Notes under the pieces: model-generated
Database searches by the model: none
What the model saw: the letters and a program-made list of their open reading frames with translations, nothing else
Told to the model about the DNA's origin: nothing
Made by a program: the position numbers and the translations under genes
NCBI GenBank assembly: GCA_949299185.1
Contig: CASFZR010000008.1
Coordinates: forward strand, 1 to 46,029
DNA length: 46,029 nt
Direction of reading: 5' to 3'
Source: an uncultured Spirochaetales bacterium
Lineage (GTDB): Bacteria; Spirochaetota; Spirochaetia; Sphaerochaetales; Sphaerochaetaceae
Shown here: in pieces, positions 32,911-40,470 of the stretch
Numbering within the stretch: position 1 is the stretch's first letter
Layout of the letters: the number at the start of each line of letters is the position of its first letter

Positions 32911-33795
32911 TCATACCTTTTCCTTCGCGAATTGACCGGCTATTCCCTGCGGTCTGATGAAGAGGAACAGCAGCATCAGCACGAATGTCATTACCGGTGT
33001 CGACAATGCTCCGAATCCGAATGTCCAGAACATCTCTACCACGCCTAGGATGAAGGCGGCGGCGATTGCCCCTCCAAGGCTGCCGAGTCCGCCGATCAGC
33101 GAGGCTATGAAGCCTTTGACCATCATCGTCTGCCCTAGGTCCGGATAGACGCCGTACTTGCAGCCAAGCAGTACCCCTGATACCCCTGCAAGGAATCCTG
33201 CGATCGAGAAGATAAGCACTATGATCGCTCCTGAGTCTATGCCCATGAGCTTGCTCGTGTCGGGGTTTATCGCAACGGCCCGTACGGCGAGGCCGATCTT
33301 GGTCTTGTTTATGAGAAGCAGCAGCGCAGCCAGGATAACCACGGATACCGCGAGTATCATCATATCCATCTTGGAGACCTTCAGCGTCCCTAGGTCGAAT
33401 GTCGTGCTTGAGAAGAGCATCGGATAGGCTAGGGCGTTCTTGCTGAAGAATATGTTTAACAGAGACGTTATCAGTATCGATATCGTGAGCGAGGCCAGGA
33501 AGTAATAGATGCTGGGACTCCTATGCCTCCTTATGCTTCTGTATGCCACGGTATCAAGGAACAGCGCGAATAAGACACCTGCTGCAGATGTTACTGCTAT
33601 CGTAACGATTATCGGGGGTGGTGAATCAAATGATGCCTGGAAGAAATAGCCGATGAAGGCGCATGCGCTTATCATGCCTCCATGGGCGAAGTTGCTGAAC
33701 TTCAGGACACTGAATACTATGGCGAATCCGACTGCGATTAACGCATAGACGGCCCCAAGGCTTATCCCGTTTATCAATAGCTGCAATAACATCAT
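32911..33795 (-). CDS. livH: ABC transporter permease LivH
   Basis: This gene encodes 294 residues. The LivH N-terminus (LLINGISLGAVYALIAVG, then NFAHGG) and a C-terminal loop near VRAVAINPDTSKLMGID are characteristic. The frame is open to 33849 but the start ATG at 33795 matches family length; that extension overlaps a hairpin. The start has a weak AGGA site and is preceded by the hairpin 33813-33838 after livK. Confidence 0.9.
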   Translation of the reverse strand: MMLLQLLINGISLGAVYALIAVGFAIVFSVLKFSNFAHGGMISACAFIGYFFQASFDSPPPIIVTIAVTSAAGVLFALFLDTVAYRSIRRHRSPSIYYFLASLTISILITSLLNIFFSKNALAYPMLFSSTTFDLGTLKVSKMDMMILAVSVVILAALLLLINKTKIGLAVRAVAINPDTSKLMGIDSGAIIVLIFSIAGFLAGVSGVLLGCKYGVYPDLGQTMMVKGFIASLIGGLGSLGGAIAAAFILGVVEMFWTFGFGALSTPVMTFVLMLLFLFIRPQGIAGQFAKEKV

Positions 33796-33812
33796 ACCGA
33801 ATCCTATTATCT

Positions 33813-33838
33813 GCTGGCGACGGAGCCCCGCCGCCAGC
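33813..33838 (-). promoter_or_regulatory. Hairpin between livK and livH (attenuator or mRNA stabiliser)
   Basis: GCTGGCG-A-CGG / CCG-C-CGCCAGC with a 4-nt loop and one internal mismatch. No T run. Such hairpins after binding-protein genes keep the binding protein in excess over permease by protecting the upstream mRNA or by partial termination. Confidence 0.6.
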
Positions 33839-33845
33839 TCTCTCG

Positions 33846-35024
33846 TCAATCTACCTTCTCGTAACCTACGATGACCATTTCTCCATTCTCATCATATGTC
33901 GCGATGTACATGCCCATGGTATCGGTCCTGTGCTGCTCGTTGATCGTCAGCGTGATACCGCCTGAAAGCTCAAGATCCGTCGTCTGGCTGATCAGCTCTG
34001 CGACCTCGACGCCATCGGTAGGATCCTCAGCCTTCTTCATGGCCTCTGCAAGGACCATGACCGCATCCCATCCGAAGCCGACGTTGACCTGCGGTGATGT
34101 GGTACCGGTCTCTTCCATGTGCTTCGTGACCAGCTCATTGATGTTTCCTACATCCGGATTGAGCATGTCGTAGTTCTGCAGGAAATATACGTCATAGACC
34201 TCGTTCTTCACCTGATCGGCGAACGGCGGTGCCATCGTGTTTGCTCCTACGACGGTTCCGGTATATCCTGCATCGCGCAGGGCGTCATATGCGATAAGCA
34301 TCTGCGCAAGATAATCTCCGAGGAAGACGCAGTCTGCACCGCTTGCGACTATCTTAAGTGCCTGGGCGCTATAATCCTTATCGCTCCATCCGAAGGTCTC
34401 GGATGCCACGAGTTCGCATCCTCTCTCCTGCACATATGCAGCGAATGGATCGACCTGGGCCTTCGCAAATGCATTGCTTGGATTGTACAGCACTGCGAAC
34501 TTGCTCTTGCCAAGCTCCCTTATCGCGTACTCTGCGAGATCCTCTGCCTGCTGCGCGCAGGAAGGTTCACAGAGGAACATGAATGGATAGGTCTCTCCGG
34601 TGTCTGGATTCGTCGTGCATACCTCATCCATGAAGTGTCCTACGATAGGAATCTCATCCTCTGCAGATAGCTCTACCCATGCCGACGCTGGGTTAGAGAG
34701 CGCCGGTCCGATAATAGCGCAGACACCGATCTCTCCTACGAGCCTGTTATAGCAGTTCAGGCCTTCGGTTATGTCATTCTTGCAGTCCTCCGTGTAGATC
34801 TCGAGCATACGGCCATTGATTCCGCCATTCTCGTTGATCACCTTAACCGCATACTCCGCTCCCCATGCGTTTGGCTGGCCTGCGTTCGATGCTGATCCGC
34901 TCAGATCCTGGATGCTTCCGATCTTGATTGGGGCATTCGGGTCTGTTTCCTCGGCAGATCCGCCTGCGAAAAGCGCAAGGGAGATAGCCATAAGGGCCAT
35001 GATCAATGTAAGGATTCTCTTCAT
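33846..35024 (-). CDS. livK: ABC transporter substrate-binding protein LivK
   Basis: This gene encodes 392 residues. Signal peptide MKRILTLIMALMAISLALFA then GGSAEETD. The mature part is a type-I periplasmic binding protein: PIKIGSIQDLSGSASNAG, YAVKVINENGGINGR, AIIGPALSNPA. No lipobox cysteine, so a soluble periplasmic protein is likely. ATG 35024 has GGAGGT 5 bases before. Ligand is not predictable; HAAT proteins bind amino acids, amides, ureas and aromatic acids. It is next to an amidohydrolase/DHDPS-family enzyme set in the same operon, so the ligand is probably their substrate. Confidence 0.92.
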   Translation of the reverse strand: MKRILTLIMALMAISLALFAGGSAEETDPNAPIKIGSIQDLSGSASNAGQPNAWGAEYAVKVINENGGINGRMLEIYTEDCKNDITEGLNCYNRLVGEIGVCAIIGPALSNPASAWVELSAEDEIPIVGHFMDEVCTTNPDTGETYPFMFLCEPSCAQQAEDLAEYAIRELGKSKFAVLYNPSNAFAKAQVDPFAAYVQERGCELVASETFGWSDKDYSAQALKIVASGADCVFLGDYLAQMLIAYDALRDAGYTGTVVGANTMAPPFADQVKNEVYDVYFLQNYDMLNPDVGNINELVTKHMEETGTTSPQVNVGFGWDAVMVLAEAMKKAEDPTDGVEVAELISQTTDLELSGGITLTINEQHRTDTMGMYIATYDENGEMVIVGYEKVD

Positions 35025-35051
35025 ACTAACCTCCATTTCCTTTTATCCAGG

Positions 35052-36110
35052 CTAGGCCTGGTTCCTCCATTTATCGATATTCTCCATTATGAATCGATCA
35101 TCCACAAGCTCAGGATAGCTTTCCGTTACCCTGGTGATTTCCTCTGCCTGTCCAGGGGAGAGGGCTTCTTCCGGATCAAGGCATAGATTCGTCTTCATAA
35201 GTCCCTGCCTTCTTAGTACCTCGTTTATTCCGGGGATGCAGCCAGCAAAGCCATTCTTCGGATCGAATACGGCGGCGTTCATATCCGTTATGCTTGGTCC
35301 CAGCGGAAGCAGATGGCTGTAATCGCCGGTCTTCCGAGCCTCCTTGATCATCGCAAGGAGATCGACGGCCTTTCTTGTCCAAACGCAGAAATGGCCTAGG
35401 AGTCCGCCTTCGAACATCTTTCTATATGGCTTGCCTTCAACCGTGAATGAGTATTCGGAGAGGAAATCGCTGACGATATTGTCATCATTCCCCGTATACA
35501 TGGTTACGTTGTCGCGCCTGGGGCTATAGGCGACGGCGCGCATGACATCGAATGTCGTATAGCGGTTGAAGCTGGCGCATTTTATTCCTATAACCCCATC
35601 GATCGAGGCGATCCGTGACCAATAATCATAGGAGAAGACGCGGCCACCGACTGCGGTCTGCAGATAGAAGCCTATCACGGGGATTATCGAAGCGATTTCC
35701 TCCGTGCGTTTGATCAGGTATTCCTCGCTGCGGTCATTCAGGCCGCCTGGACTGAGAAGCACGGCATCATATCCGTTGTCCTTTGCTATTCTCGCCTCTC
35801 TGACGGCCTGCTGGATATCTCCGCAGGCACCGCATATCTTCATGACAGTGTGCCCAGTCCTATCCTCATATCTATCTATCTCCTGGCTCACCAGTGATAT
35901 GACTGGTTCGAATAGGCCGCAGTCCCTTATCGCGAACTGGGTGCTATGGACCGCTGTTGCGATTCCTCCCGATCCTGCCGCAAGGTAGTAGCGCATCAGA
36001 AGCCGCATCGATTCCTCGTCCATCCTCCTTTCCTCGTTTAGCGCAAGCGGGGTGGCTGGGATGACGAGTCCTTCGTGGAACAGTTCAAGGGCTTTCTTGT
36101 GATCGTGCAT
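35052..36110 (-). CDS. Dihydrodipicolinate synthase-family aldolase/lyase
   Basis: This gene encodes 352 residues. DapA/NanA-type TIM barrel: GLVIPATPLAL, AGSGGIATAVHSTQF, Tyr149 in PVIGFYLQ and the Schiff-base lysine Lys177 in GIKCASFN. It is longer than DapA (about 290 residues) and lacks a housekeeping context, so another pyruvate-type or hydroxy-acid substrate is likely. The ATG at 36110 has GGAG 7 bases before it and overlaps the SDR gene stop (TGATG); the longer frame to 36404 is a shadow extension. It is a middle gene of the TetR/Liv operon, so it probably acts on the imported compound. Confidence 0.87.
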   Translation of the reverse strand: MHDHKKALELFHEGLVIPATPLALNEERRMDEESMRLLMRYYLAAGSGGIATAVHSTQFAIRDCGLFEPVISLVSQEIDRYEDRTGHTVMKICGACGDIQQAVREARIAKDNGYDAVLLSPGGLNDRSEEYLIKRTEEIASIIPVIGFYLQTAVGGRVFSYDYWSRIASIDGVIGIKCASFNRYTTFDVMRAVAYSPRRDNVTMYTGNDDNIVSDFLSEYSFTVEGKPYRKMFEGGLLGHFCVWTRKAVDLLAMIKEARKTGDYSHLLPLGPSITDMNAAVFDPKNGFAGCIPGINEVLRRQGLMKTNLCLDPEEALSPGQAEEITRVTESYPELVDDRFIMENIDKWRNQA

Positions 36111-37126
36111 CAATAGACTCCTTTCTTTTCCTCGAAATGGGTCGGCTTGTTGATATACCTGCCACCATCCTTGATCCACTGGGCCTGATACTCGATCATC
36201 GTCTCCAGCGATACCGATGGATAGCCCAATAGCGAGATCGCCTTGCAGGAATTCTCGAGATAAGCCGTCTCTCCGGGAGTCCCAGTGAAGGAAGGGGTCT
36301 TGCCTAGCAGTTCGCCGAGCTTCTCTGCCACGTATCTCACTCCTGCGATCTCCGGCCCAGTGACATTGATCGTCATCGCAGGCGATGAGGCATGCAGAAG
36401 GCATCGTAGCGCTGCTTCATTCGCGTCCCCTTGCCAGATGCAGTTGAAGCAGGCATTTCCCAGTTCTATCGGCTCATCATTGATGACTTTCTGGGCTATG
36501 TCGCTTATGACTCCATATTCAAGTGCTATGGCATAGCTGAGCCGGAAGATCAGGACCTTTGTTCCGTAGATCCTGGAGTAGTATTCGAATATCCTCTCCC
36601 TTGCTATGCATGACTGGGTATATTCACCTATCGGGAATGGCCTGTCTGTCTCCCGGCTTCCACCTGATGACGGCGGTACCTGAGCATAGATGTTGCCTGA
36701 TGAGAAGACGACGAATGTTGCCCCTTTGAAGCGTTCAAGCACGAGGGTAGGGACTACTGCATTCATTCCCCACGTAAGTGCTTCTGATCCATCGGTGCCG
36801 AACTTGCGGCCTACCATGAATATTATATTCCTGACATCAGGAAGGGAGGCTATGTCTTCGCTCTTCTGAAGGTCGGCCTTGATGACTATCACGCCGTTTT
36901 CCTCAAGTTCTGCCTTCACGTTCTCGTCGGAGAAGCGTGAGACCGCATATACTTTCTTATCCAGCCTTCCTTCCTTGACGGCCCTGGCTGCAAGGATGCT
37001 CATTGTCGGTCCCATCTTCCCCCCTGCGCCTAGGAGCATTATGTCTCCGTCCAGCTTGGACAGATCATCGATGAGGCGACTTGATGGTGTCGTGAGCAGA
37101 TCGTGTAGCTTTTTCTCTGACCACAT
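36110..37126 (-). CDS. NAD-dependent epimerase/dehydratase-family protein
   Basis: This gene encodes 338 residues. Rossmann loop GAGGKMG (33-39), VYAVSRFSDE, FVVFSSGNIYA, and an active-site area EYTQSCIARERIFEYYS. The standard YxxxK lysine is not in place (Tyr is followed by TQSC), so the catalytic pair is altered. The protein belongs to the extended SDR family that accompanies DHDPS-family enzymes in catabolic operons. Start has AAGGAGG 6 bases before. It lies between the amidohydrolase and aldolase genes. Confidence 0.82.
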   Translation of the reverse strand: MWSEKKLHDLLTTPSSRLIDDLSKLDGDIMLLGAGGKMGPTMSILAARAVKEGRLDKKVYAVSRFSDENVKAELEENGVIVIKADLQKSEDIASLPDVRNIIFMVGRKFGTDGSEALTWGMNAVVPTLVLERFKGATFVVFSSGNIYAQVPPSSGGSRETDRPFPIGEYTQSCIARERIFEYYSRIYGTKVLIFRLSYAIALEYGVISDIAQKVINDEPIELGNACFNCIWQGDANEAALRCLLHASSPAMTINVTGPEIAGVRYVAEKLGELLGKTPSFTGTPGETAYLENSCKAISLLGYPSVSLETMIEYQAQWIKDGGRYINKPTHFEEKKGVY

Positions 37127-37137
37127 AGCTTCCTCCT

Positions 37138-38388
37138 TTATCTTCCGGACAGGTATCGTAGGTATTCCTGCCGTGTCATAAGCGGTTTCGATTCCTTTAT
37201 TATCCTTTTTGCCTTGGCTCCCCCGTCAGAGAGCAGTGAATATGTCAATGCTGATAGAAGCTGGCCTCCTATCAGGCATGAGGACAACGTATCCACAGGA
37301 TGGAATCCTGGGCTGTGGAGCGAACCGACGAATCCTCCCATGGTCGGCTGTATCACAGGCATCAGGCATGATAGATCTCCGACATCAGATGATCCGACGC
37401 TGTCGACACCATAGCCTATGGCGCTTTCTGGGAGGATATTGCGGGCAGTCTTAGCCATTTCTTCCGTCATGATGGGATCCTGCCTGAGCGGAAGATATCC
37501 TGGAATCGTTCTCACCGCTGCCGATGTATCCATCATCTTCGCAGCTGCCTCAGCGCATCGATCTACGACAGAACATCCATATCTTATTGCCTCTGCCGTG
37601 GCTCCGCGGATATAGGTCTCTATCCTTACGTCATCTGGTATTGAATTGACGACATCACCGCCTTTGGTGATTATCGGATGGATCCTGATCCTGTCAGAGT
37701 CCTTGAATGTCTCCCGATTCGCATTGATGCCAGAGAGGAATAGGGTAGCGGCCTGTAGCGCATTCTTTCCATTCCATGGTTCGGAACCATGGGCGGCCTT
37801 GCCCGTGAAGCCTATATCCTTTGCGGTGAAGCCTAGGTTCGTTCCTCCTAGGAAGAGCTTATATTCAGGGGTATCCGGGTGCGCATGCAGCATCATTGCC
37901 ATGTCGATATCATCGAATACGCCCAGGCGGATGAGTTCCTGCTTTCCCGCAAGGTATCCGATCCTTCCTTCCTGCTGTAGCATCCTCCGTTCCTCGATCT
38001 CAAGGAATTCCTCTGCGGGGCAGGCTATCAGAACGACGTTCCCTGATAGGCTTTCGCGTTTGCCCATCAGGTCGATCGCTGCCGCAAAGACCTGGGCGCT
38101 TTGTATGAAATGGCCACAGGCATGCATTATTCCCTTGCTATTCGCTACCGCATCAAGCTCGCAGAGGAGGGCGATGCTAGGTCCGGGATGCCCTCCTTTT
38201 ATCTCCGCACGAAGCCCTGTGATAGCATATGGACCTTTGACCTCCAGACCGATTGACTGCCATGCCTTACGTACGATATCAGAGCTTCTGGCTTCCTTGA
38301 ATCCAAGCTCCGGGCATTCTCTTAGGCTTTCGGCTAGATCCATCACCGTCAGTCTCTCTTCCTGTGTCAGGAACTCATCTGTCTTCAT
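37138..38388 (-). CDS. M20 family amidohydrolase (IAA-amino-acid hydrolase-like)
   Basis: This gene encodes 416 residues. M20D-like motif LCELDAV...GIMHACGH (metal ligands near residues 75-110), CPAEEF (Glu pair), HAHPD near residue 170 and a dimerisation domain with GKAAHGSEPWNGKNA. Such enzymes cleave acyl-amino acids, aminobenzoyl-glutamate or amides. Its start has GGGG just before, inside the tetR end. In the same operon as a Liv importer and a DHDPS-type enzyme, it probably removes the first amide bond of the imported compound. Confidence 0.9.
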   Translation of the reverse strand: MKTDEFLTQEERLTVMDLAESLRECPELGFKEARSSDIVRKAWQSIGLEVKGPYAITGLRAEIKGGHPGPSIALLCELDAVANSKGIMHACGHFIQSAQVFAAAIDLMGKRESLSGNVVLIACPAEEFLEIEERRMLQQEGRIGYLAGKQELIRLGVFDDIDMAMMLHAHPDTPEYKLFLGGTNLGFTAKDIGFTGKAAHGSEPWNGKNALQAATLFLSGINANRETFKDSDRIRIHPIITKGGDVVNSIPDDVRIETYIRGATAEAIRYGCSVVDRCAEAAAKMMDTSAAVRTIPGYLPLRQDPIMTEEMAKTARNILPESAIGYGVDSVGSSDVGDLSCLMPVIQPTMGGFVGSLHSPGFHPVDTLSSCLIGGQLLSALTYSLLSDGGAKAKRIIKESKPLMTRQEYLRYLSGR

Positions 38389-38390
38389 GC

Positions 38391-39011
38391 TTAACCCCTT
38401 GCATCTATATATGCCAGCAGCATGTCCGTTACTGACCTTATCCTTCTATTGACGGCATCCTCATCCATGAGATCTTCCCTGACTATCTGGCTTAGCGTGT
38501 CACTGTTTGAGAAGTAGTTGAAGCTTACTCCTATCAGCGTGATCATCAGCTGCTTCGGATCTATGCTATCCAGGACCTTATGATCCTTGCTGGCGTCTTC
38601 ATATATCCTTTCCAGCGCGCAGAGTATGGGATCCTTTGTGGTATATACCTCTCCTTCGATGAAGTATTCGGCATGATTCAGGTTCTCCCACATGACCATG
38701 CGCACGTAAGTGGGGTTCTGCTGCAGGAAGCGGTAGTATCGCTCTACGAACTTTCTCAGCTTCTCCCTGTAATCAGAGGAGTCATCGGCTATGATTTCCT
38801 GCTCGACCAGTCGGAGCCTATCATAGACGTTGAATAGCACCGTCTTATAAAGCTCCTTCTTGCTGCCGAAATATGCATAGATCAGGGCCTTGTTCACAGA
38901 GGCGTGCCGTGCGATCTCATCGACTCGCGCCCCGAAGAAGCCCTTTTCGGAGAATTCCCTTTCAGCTTCCCGGAGTATCTGGCTCTTTGTCAGCTCAGAC
39001 TTCAAAGCCAT
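38391..39011 (-). CDS. TetR/AcrR family transcriptional regulator
   Basis: This gene encodes 206 residues. The N-terminal helix-turn-helix is clear (residues ~8-55): ILREAEREFSEKGFFGARVDEIARHASVNKALIYAYFGSKKELY in the canonical TetR layout. The C-terminal part is the ligand and dimer domain and is not recognisable beyond family level. It is the first gene of the operon; AAGGAGG stands before its ATG, and its own promoter overlaps a perfect palindrome at 39027-39044, so it probably represses itself and the whole degradation/uptake operon until the imported substrate binds. Confidence 0.93.
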   Translation of the reverse strand: MALKSELTKSQILREAEREFSEKGFFGARVDEIARHASVNKALIYAYFGSKKELYKTVLFNVYDRLRLVEQEIIADDSSDYREKLRKFVERYYRFLQQNPTYVRMVMWENLNHAEYFIEGEVYTTKDPILCALERIYEDASKDHKVLDSIDPKQLMITLIGVSFNYFSNSDTLSQIVREDLMDEDAVNRRIRSVTDMLLAYIDARG

Positions 39012-39026
39012 TGTGCCTCCTTTTTC

Positions 39027-39044
39027 TAACTAAATGGTTAGTTA
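39027..39044. promoter_or_regulatory. Palindromic operator for the TetR regulator
   Basis: TAACTAA-ATGG-TTAGTTA, 7-bp perfect arms, 4-bp centre. Located between the -10 box (39051-39056) and the tetR start, covering the expected transcription start. Typical TetR operator; assignment to this regulator is inference. Confidence 0.8.
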
Positions 39045-39050
39045 TGTATG

Positions 39051-39078
39051 ATTATAAGCTAGTCGTCTGATTTGTAAA
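39051..39078 (-). promoter_or_regulatory. Promoter of the tetR-liv operon
   Basis: Minus strand: TTTACA (39073-39078), 16-bp spacer, TATAAT (39051-39056). The palindrome starts 6 bases downstream. Confidence 0.8.
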
Positions 39079-39087
39079 TGAAATTAT

Positions 39088-39117
39088 GCAGGCCCGATGG
39101 CGTTGCCATGGACCTGC
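39088..39117 (-). terminator. Terminator of the M18 aminopeptidase gene
   Basis: A 13-bp stem with a single bulge (GCAGGTCCATGGC / GCCAT-C-GGGCCTGC, loop AAC) followed by ATAATTTCATTT on the minus strand. It separates the aminopeptidase gene from the tetR promoter. Confidence 0.75.
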
Positions 39118-39132
39118 GCAGTATCGGGATCA

Positions 39133-40398
39133 TCAGCGTTCGAAGAATACCTTGAACAGCGACTTGAGGGCCTTCGGATCGTGGGCTCCTGCGCTTTCAT
39201 ACGGGGAGTGCATCGCAAGCTGTGCCATGCCGACATCTGCCGTCTCGATGCTTATCTCCTGCATGGAGAGATTGCCGAGCGTCGAGCCTCCGGGTATGTC
39301 TGAATTGTTCGCGAATATCTGATAAGGTATTCCGTTCTTATCCATCAGGGAGCGCACGAGGCTTCCGCTTCTGCCATCTGTCGTGTATTTGCCGTTGCCA
39401 GAATACTTGAGCAGAACGCCTCCATTCAGCTTGGGTCTCGAGGTCACGTCCGCTTTCTCGGCATAGTTCGGGTGTACGGCATGGCCGTTGTCCGCGCTGA
39501 GCATGAATGATGAGGCCGTGGCGATCATATGCTCTTCCTCATCCATCCCTAGGGACAGGGTTATCCTCCTGAGGGTGGCTGCGAGGAAGTCCGACAGTGC
39601 GCCTTGCCTGGTAGAGCTTCCGATTTCCTCGTTATCGAAGAGCGCGGCTATCTGCATGGTCTTGCCGCTTCCTGTCTCGCATAGCGCTCCGATGGCTGAA
39701 AAGGCGCATCCGAGATCATCGATACGCGGTGCGGAGAAGAATTCCCCATCCTTGCCCCAGACAGTGCCCTTCATCCTGTCGTAGACGATAAGGTCGCTGT
39801 CTATGATCGCGTCTTCATCAATGGACAGGGTATCTGCTATGAGCTTCCTCAATCCTCCCTTCGCGGAGCCTTCGGCGAAGAGCGGCTGGAGTTCCTTCTG
39901 CACGCTTCTCAGACCTTCCTCATTGGCCTTTCGGTCCATGTGTATCGCAAGGCTCGGTATCATCAGCAGGTCACGGCCTATGTCTACAAGATGGCAGCTG
40001 ATCTCATTTCCTTTCCGGACGAAGACCCTGCCGGCGACTGACAGAGGCCTGTCGAACCATGGCTGGGCGAGCATCCCTCCGTATATCTCGGCATTGAGCG
40101 TCGTATATAGTCCGGAGGAGACGTTCTCCGGATCCGGCTTGATGTGAAGCACGGGGCTGTCAGTATGAGCCGCGACGATGGAGAACGCCGAGGCGCCCTC
40201 CGGTATCCTGAATGCGATAAGCGCGCTGCCGTTCCTCTCCACGAAGTATGAGCCGCCCTCCTTGATGGAGAATCTCCTCCTCTCATCAAGCTCCTCGAAT
40301 CCTGCTCCCCTGAGCATGGCCTTGGCATTAGCTACCGCGTGGTAGGGCGATGGGCTCCTGTCTATGAAATCAATAAGCGCTGATGTCTCTCTTTCCAT
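39133..40398 (-). CDS. apeB: M18 family aminopeptidase
   Basis: This gene encodes 421 residues. Metal-site motifs: AAHTDSP (His78, Asp80), DDLGCAF, ALFDNEEIGSSTRQGA and the C-terminal HSPYESAGAHD. Dodecameric zinc aminopeptidase, preferring acidic or aromatic N-termini; cytosolic peptide breakdown. Leaderless start: ATG lies 6 bases after TACAAT, with TTCACA at 18 bp. It is divergent from the secreted amidase gene. Confidence 0.95.
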   Translation of the reverse strand: MERETSALIDFIDRSPSPYHAVANAKAMLRGAGFEELDERRRFSIKEGGSYFVERNGSALIAFRIPEGASAFSIVAAHTDSPVLHIKPDPENVSSGLYTTLNAEIYGGMLAQPWFDRPLSVAGRVFVRKGNEISCHLVDIGRDLLMIPSLAIHMDRKANEEGLRSVQKELQPLFAEGSAKGGLRKLIADTLSIDEDAIIDSDLIVYDRMKGTVWGKDGEFFSAPRIDDLGCAFSAIGALCETGSGKTMQIAALFDNEEIGSSTRQGALSDFLAATLRRITLSLGMDEEEHMIATASSFMLSADNGHAVHPNYAEKADVTSRPKLNGGVLLKYSGNGKYTTDGRSGSLVRSLMDKNGIPYQIFANNSDIPGGSTLGNLSMQEISIETADVGMAQLAMHSPYESAGAHDPKALKSLFKVFFER

Positions 40399-40404
40399 GT
40401 CTTG

Positions 40405-40434
40405 ATTGTATTTCCATCAACCCGCAAGTGTGAA
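40405..40434 (-). promoter_or_regulatory. Promoter of apeB
   Basis: Minus strand: TTCACA (40429-40434), 18-bp spacer, TACAAT (40405-40410), then six bases to the ATG at 40398; no ribosome binding site. Confidence 0.65.
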
Positions 40435-40436
40435 GA

Positions 40437-40447
40437 TGCTATATAAT
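40437..40447 (+). promoter_or_regulatory. Extended -10 box of the choloylglycine-hydrolase gene
   Basis: TGCTATATAAT at 40437-40447 (TG-type extended -10), without a good -35. The ATG at 40471 has AAGGAGG with 5-base spacing. Confidence 0.5.
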
Positions 40448-40470
40448 GAGGAAGTATCAAGGAGGACTTG

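Noticed and set aside
34950..35024. Lipoprotein signal on LivK
   Set aside because: No cysteine follows the hydrophobic segment; cleavage before GGSAEE by signal peptidase I is more likely. The same holds for DctP.
36111..36404. N-terminal extension of the DHDPS-family protein
   Set aside because: Overlaps the SDR gene in another frame, and the ribosome binding site and DapA-like start fit 36110.
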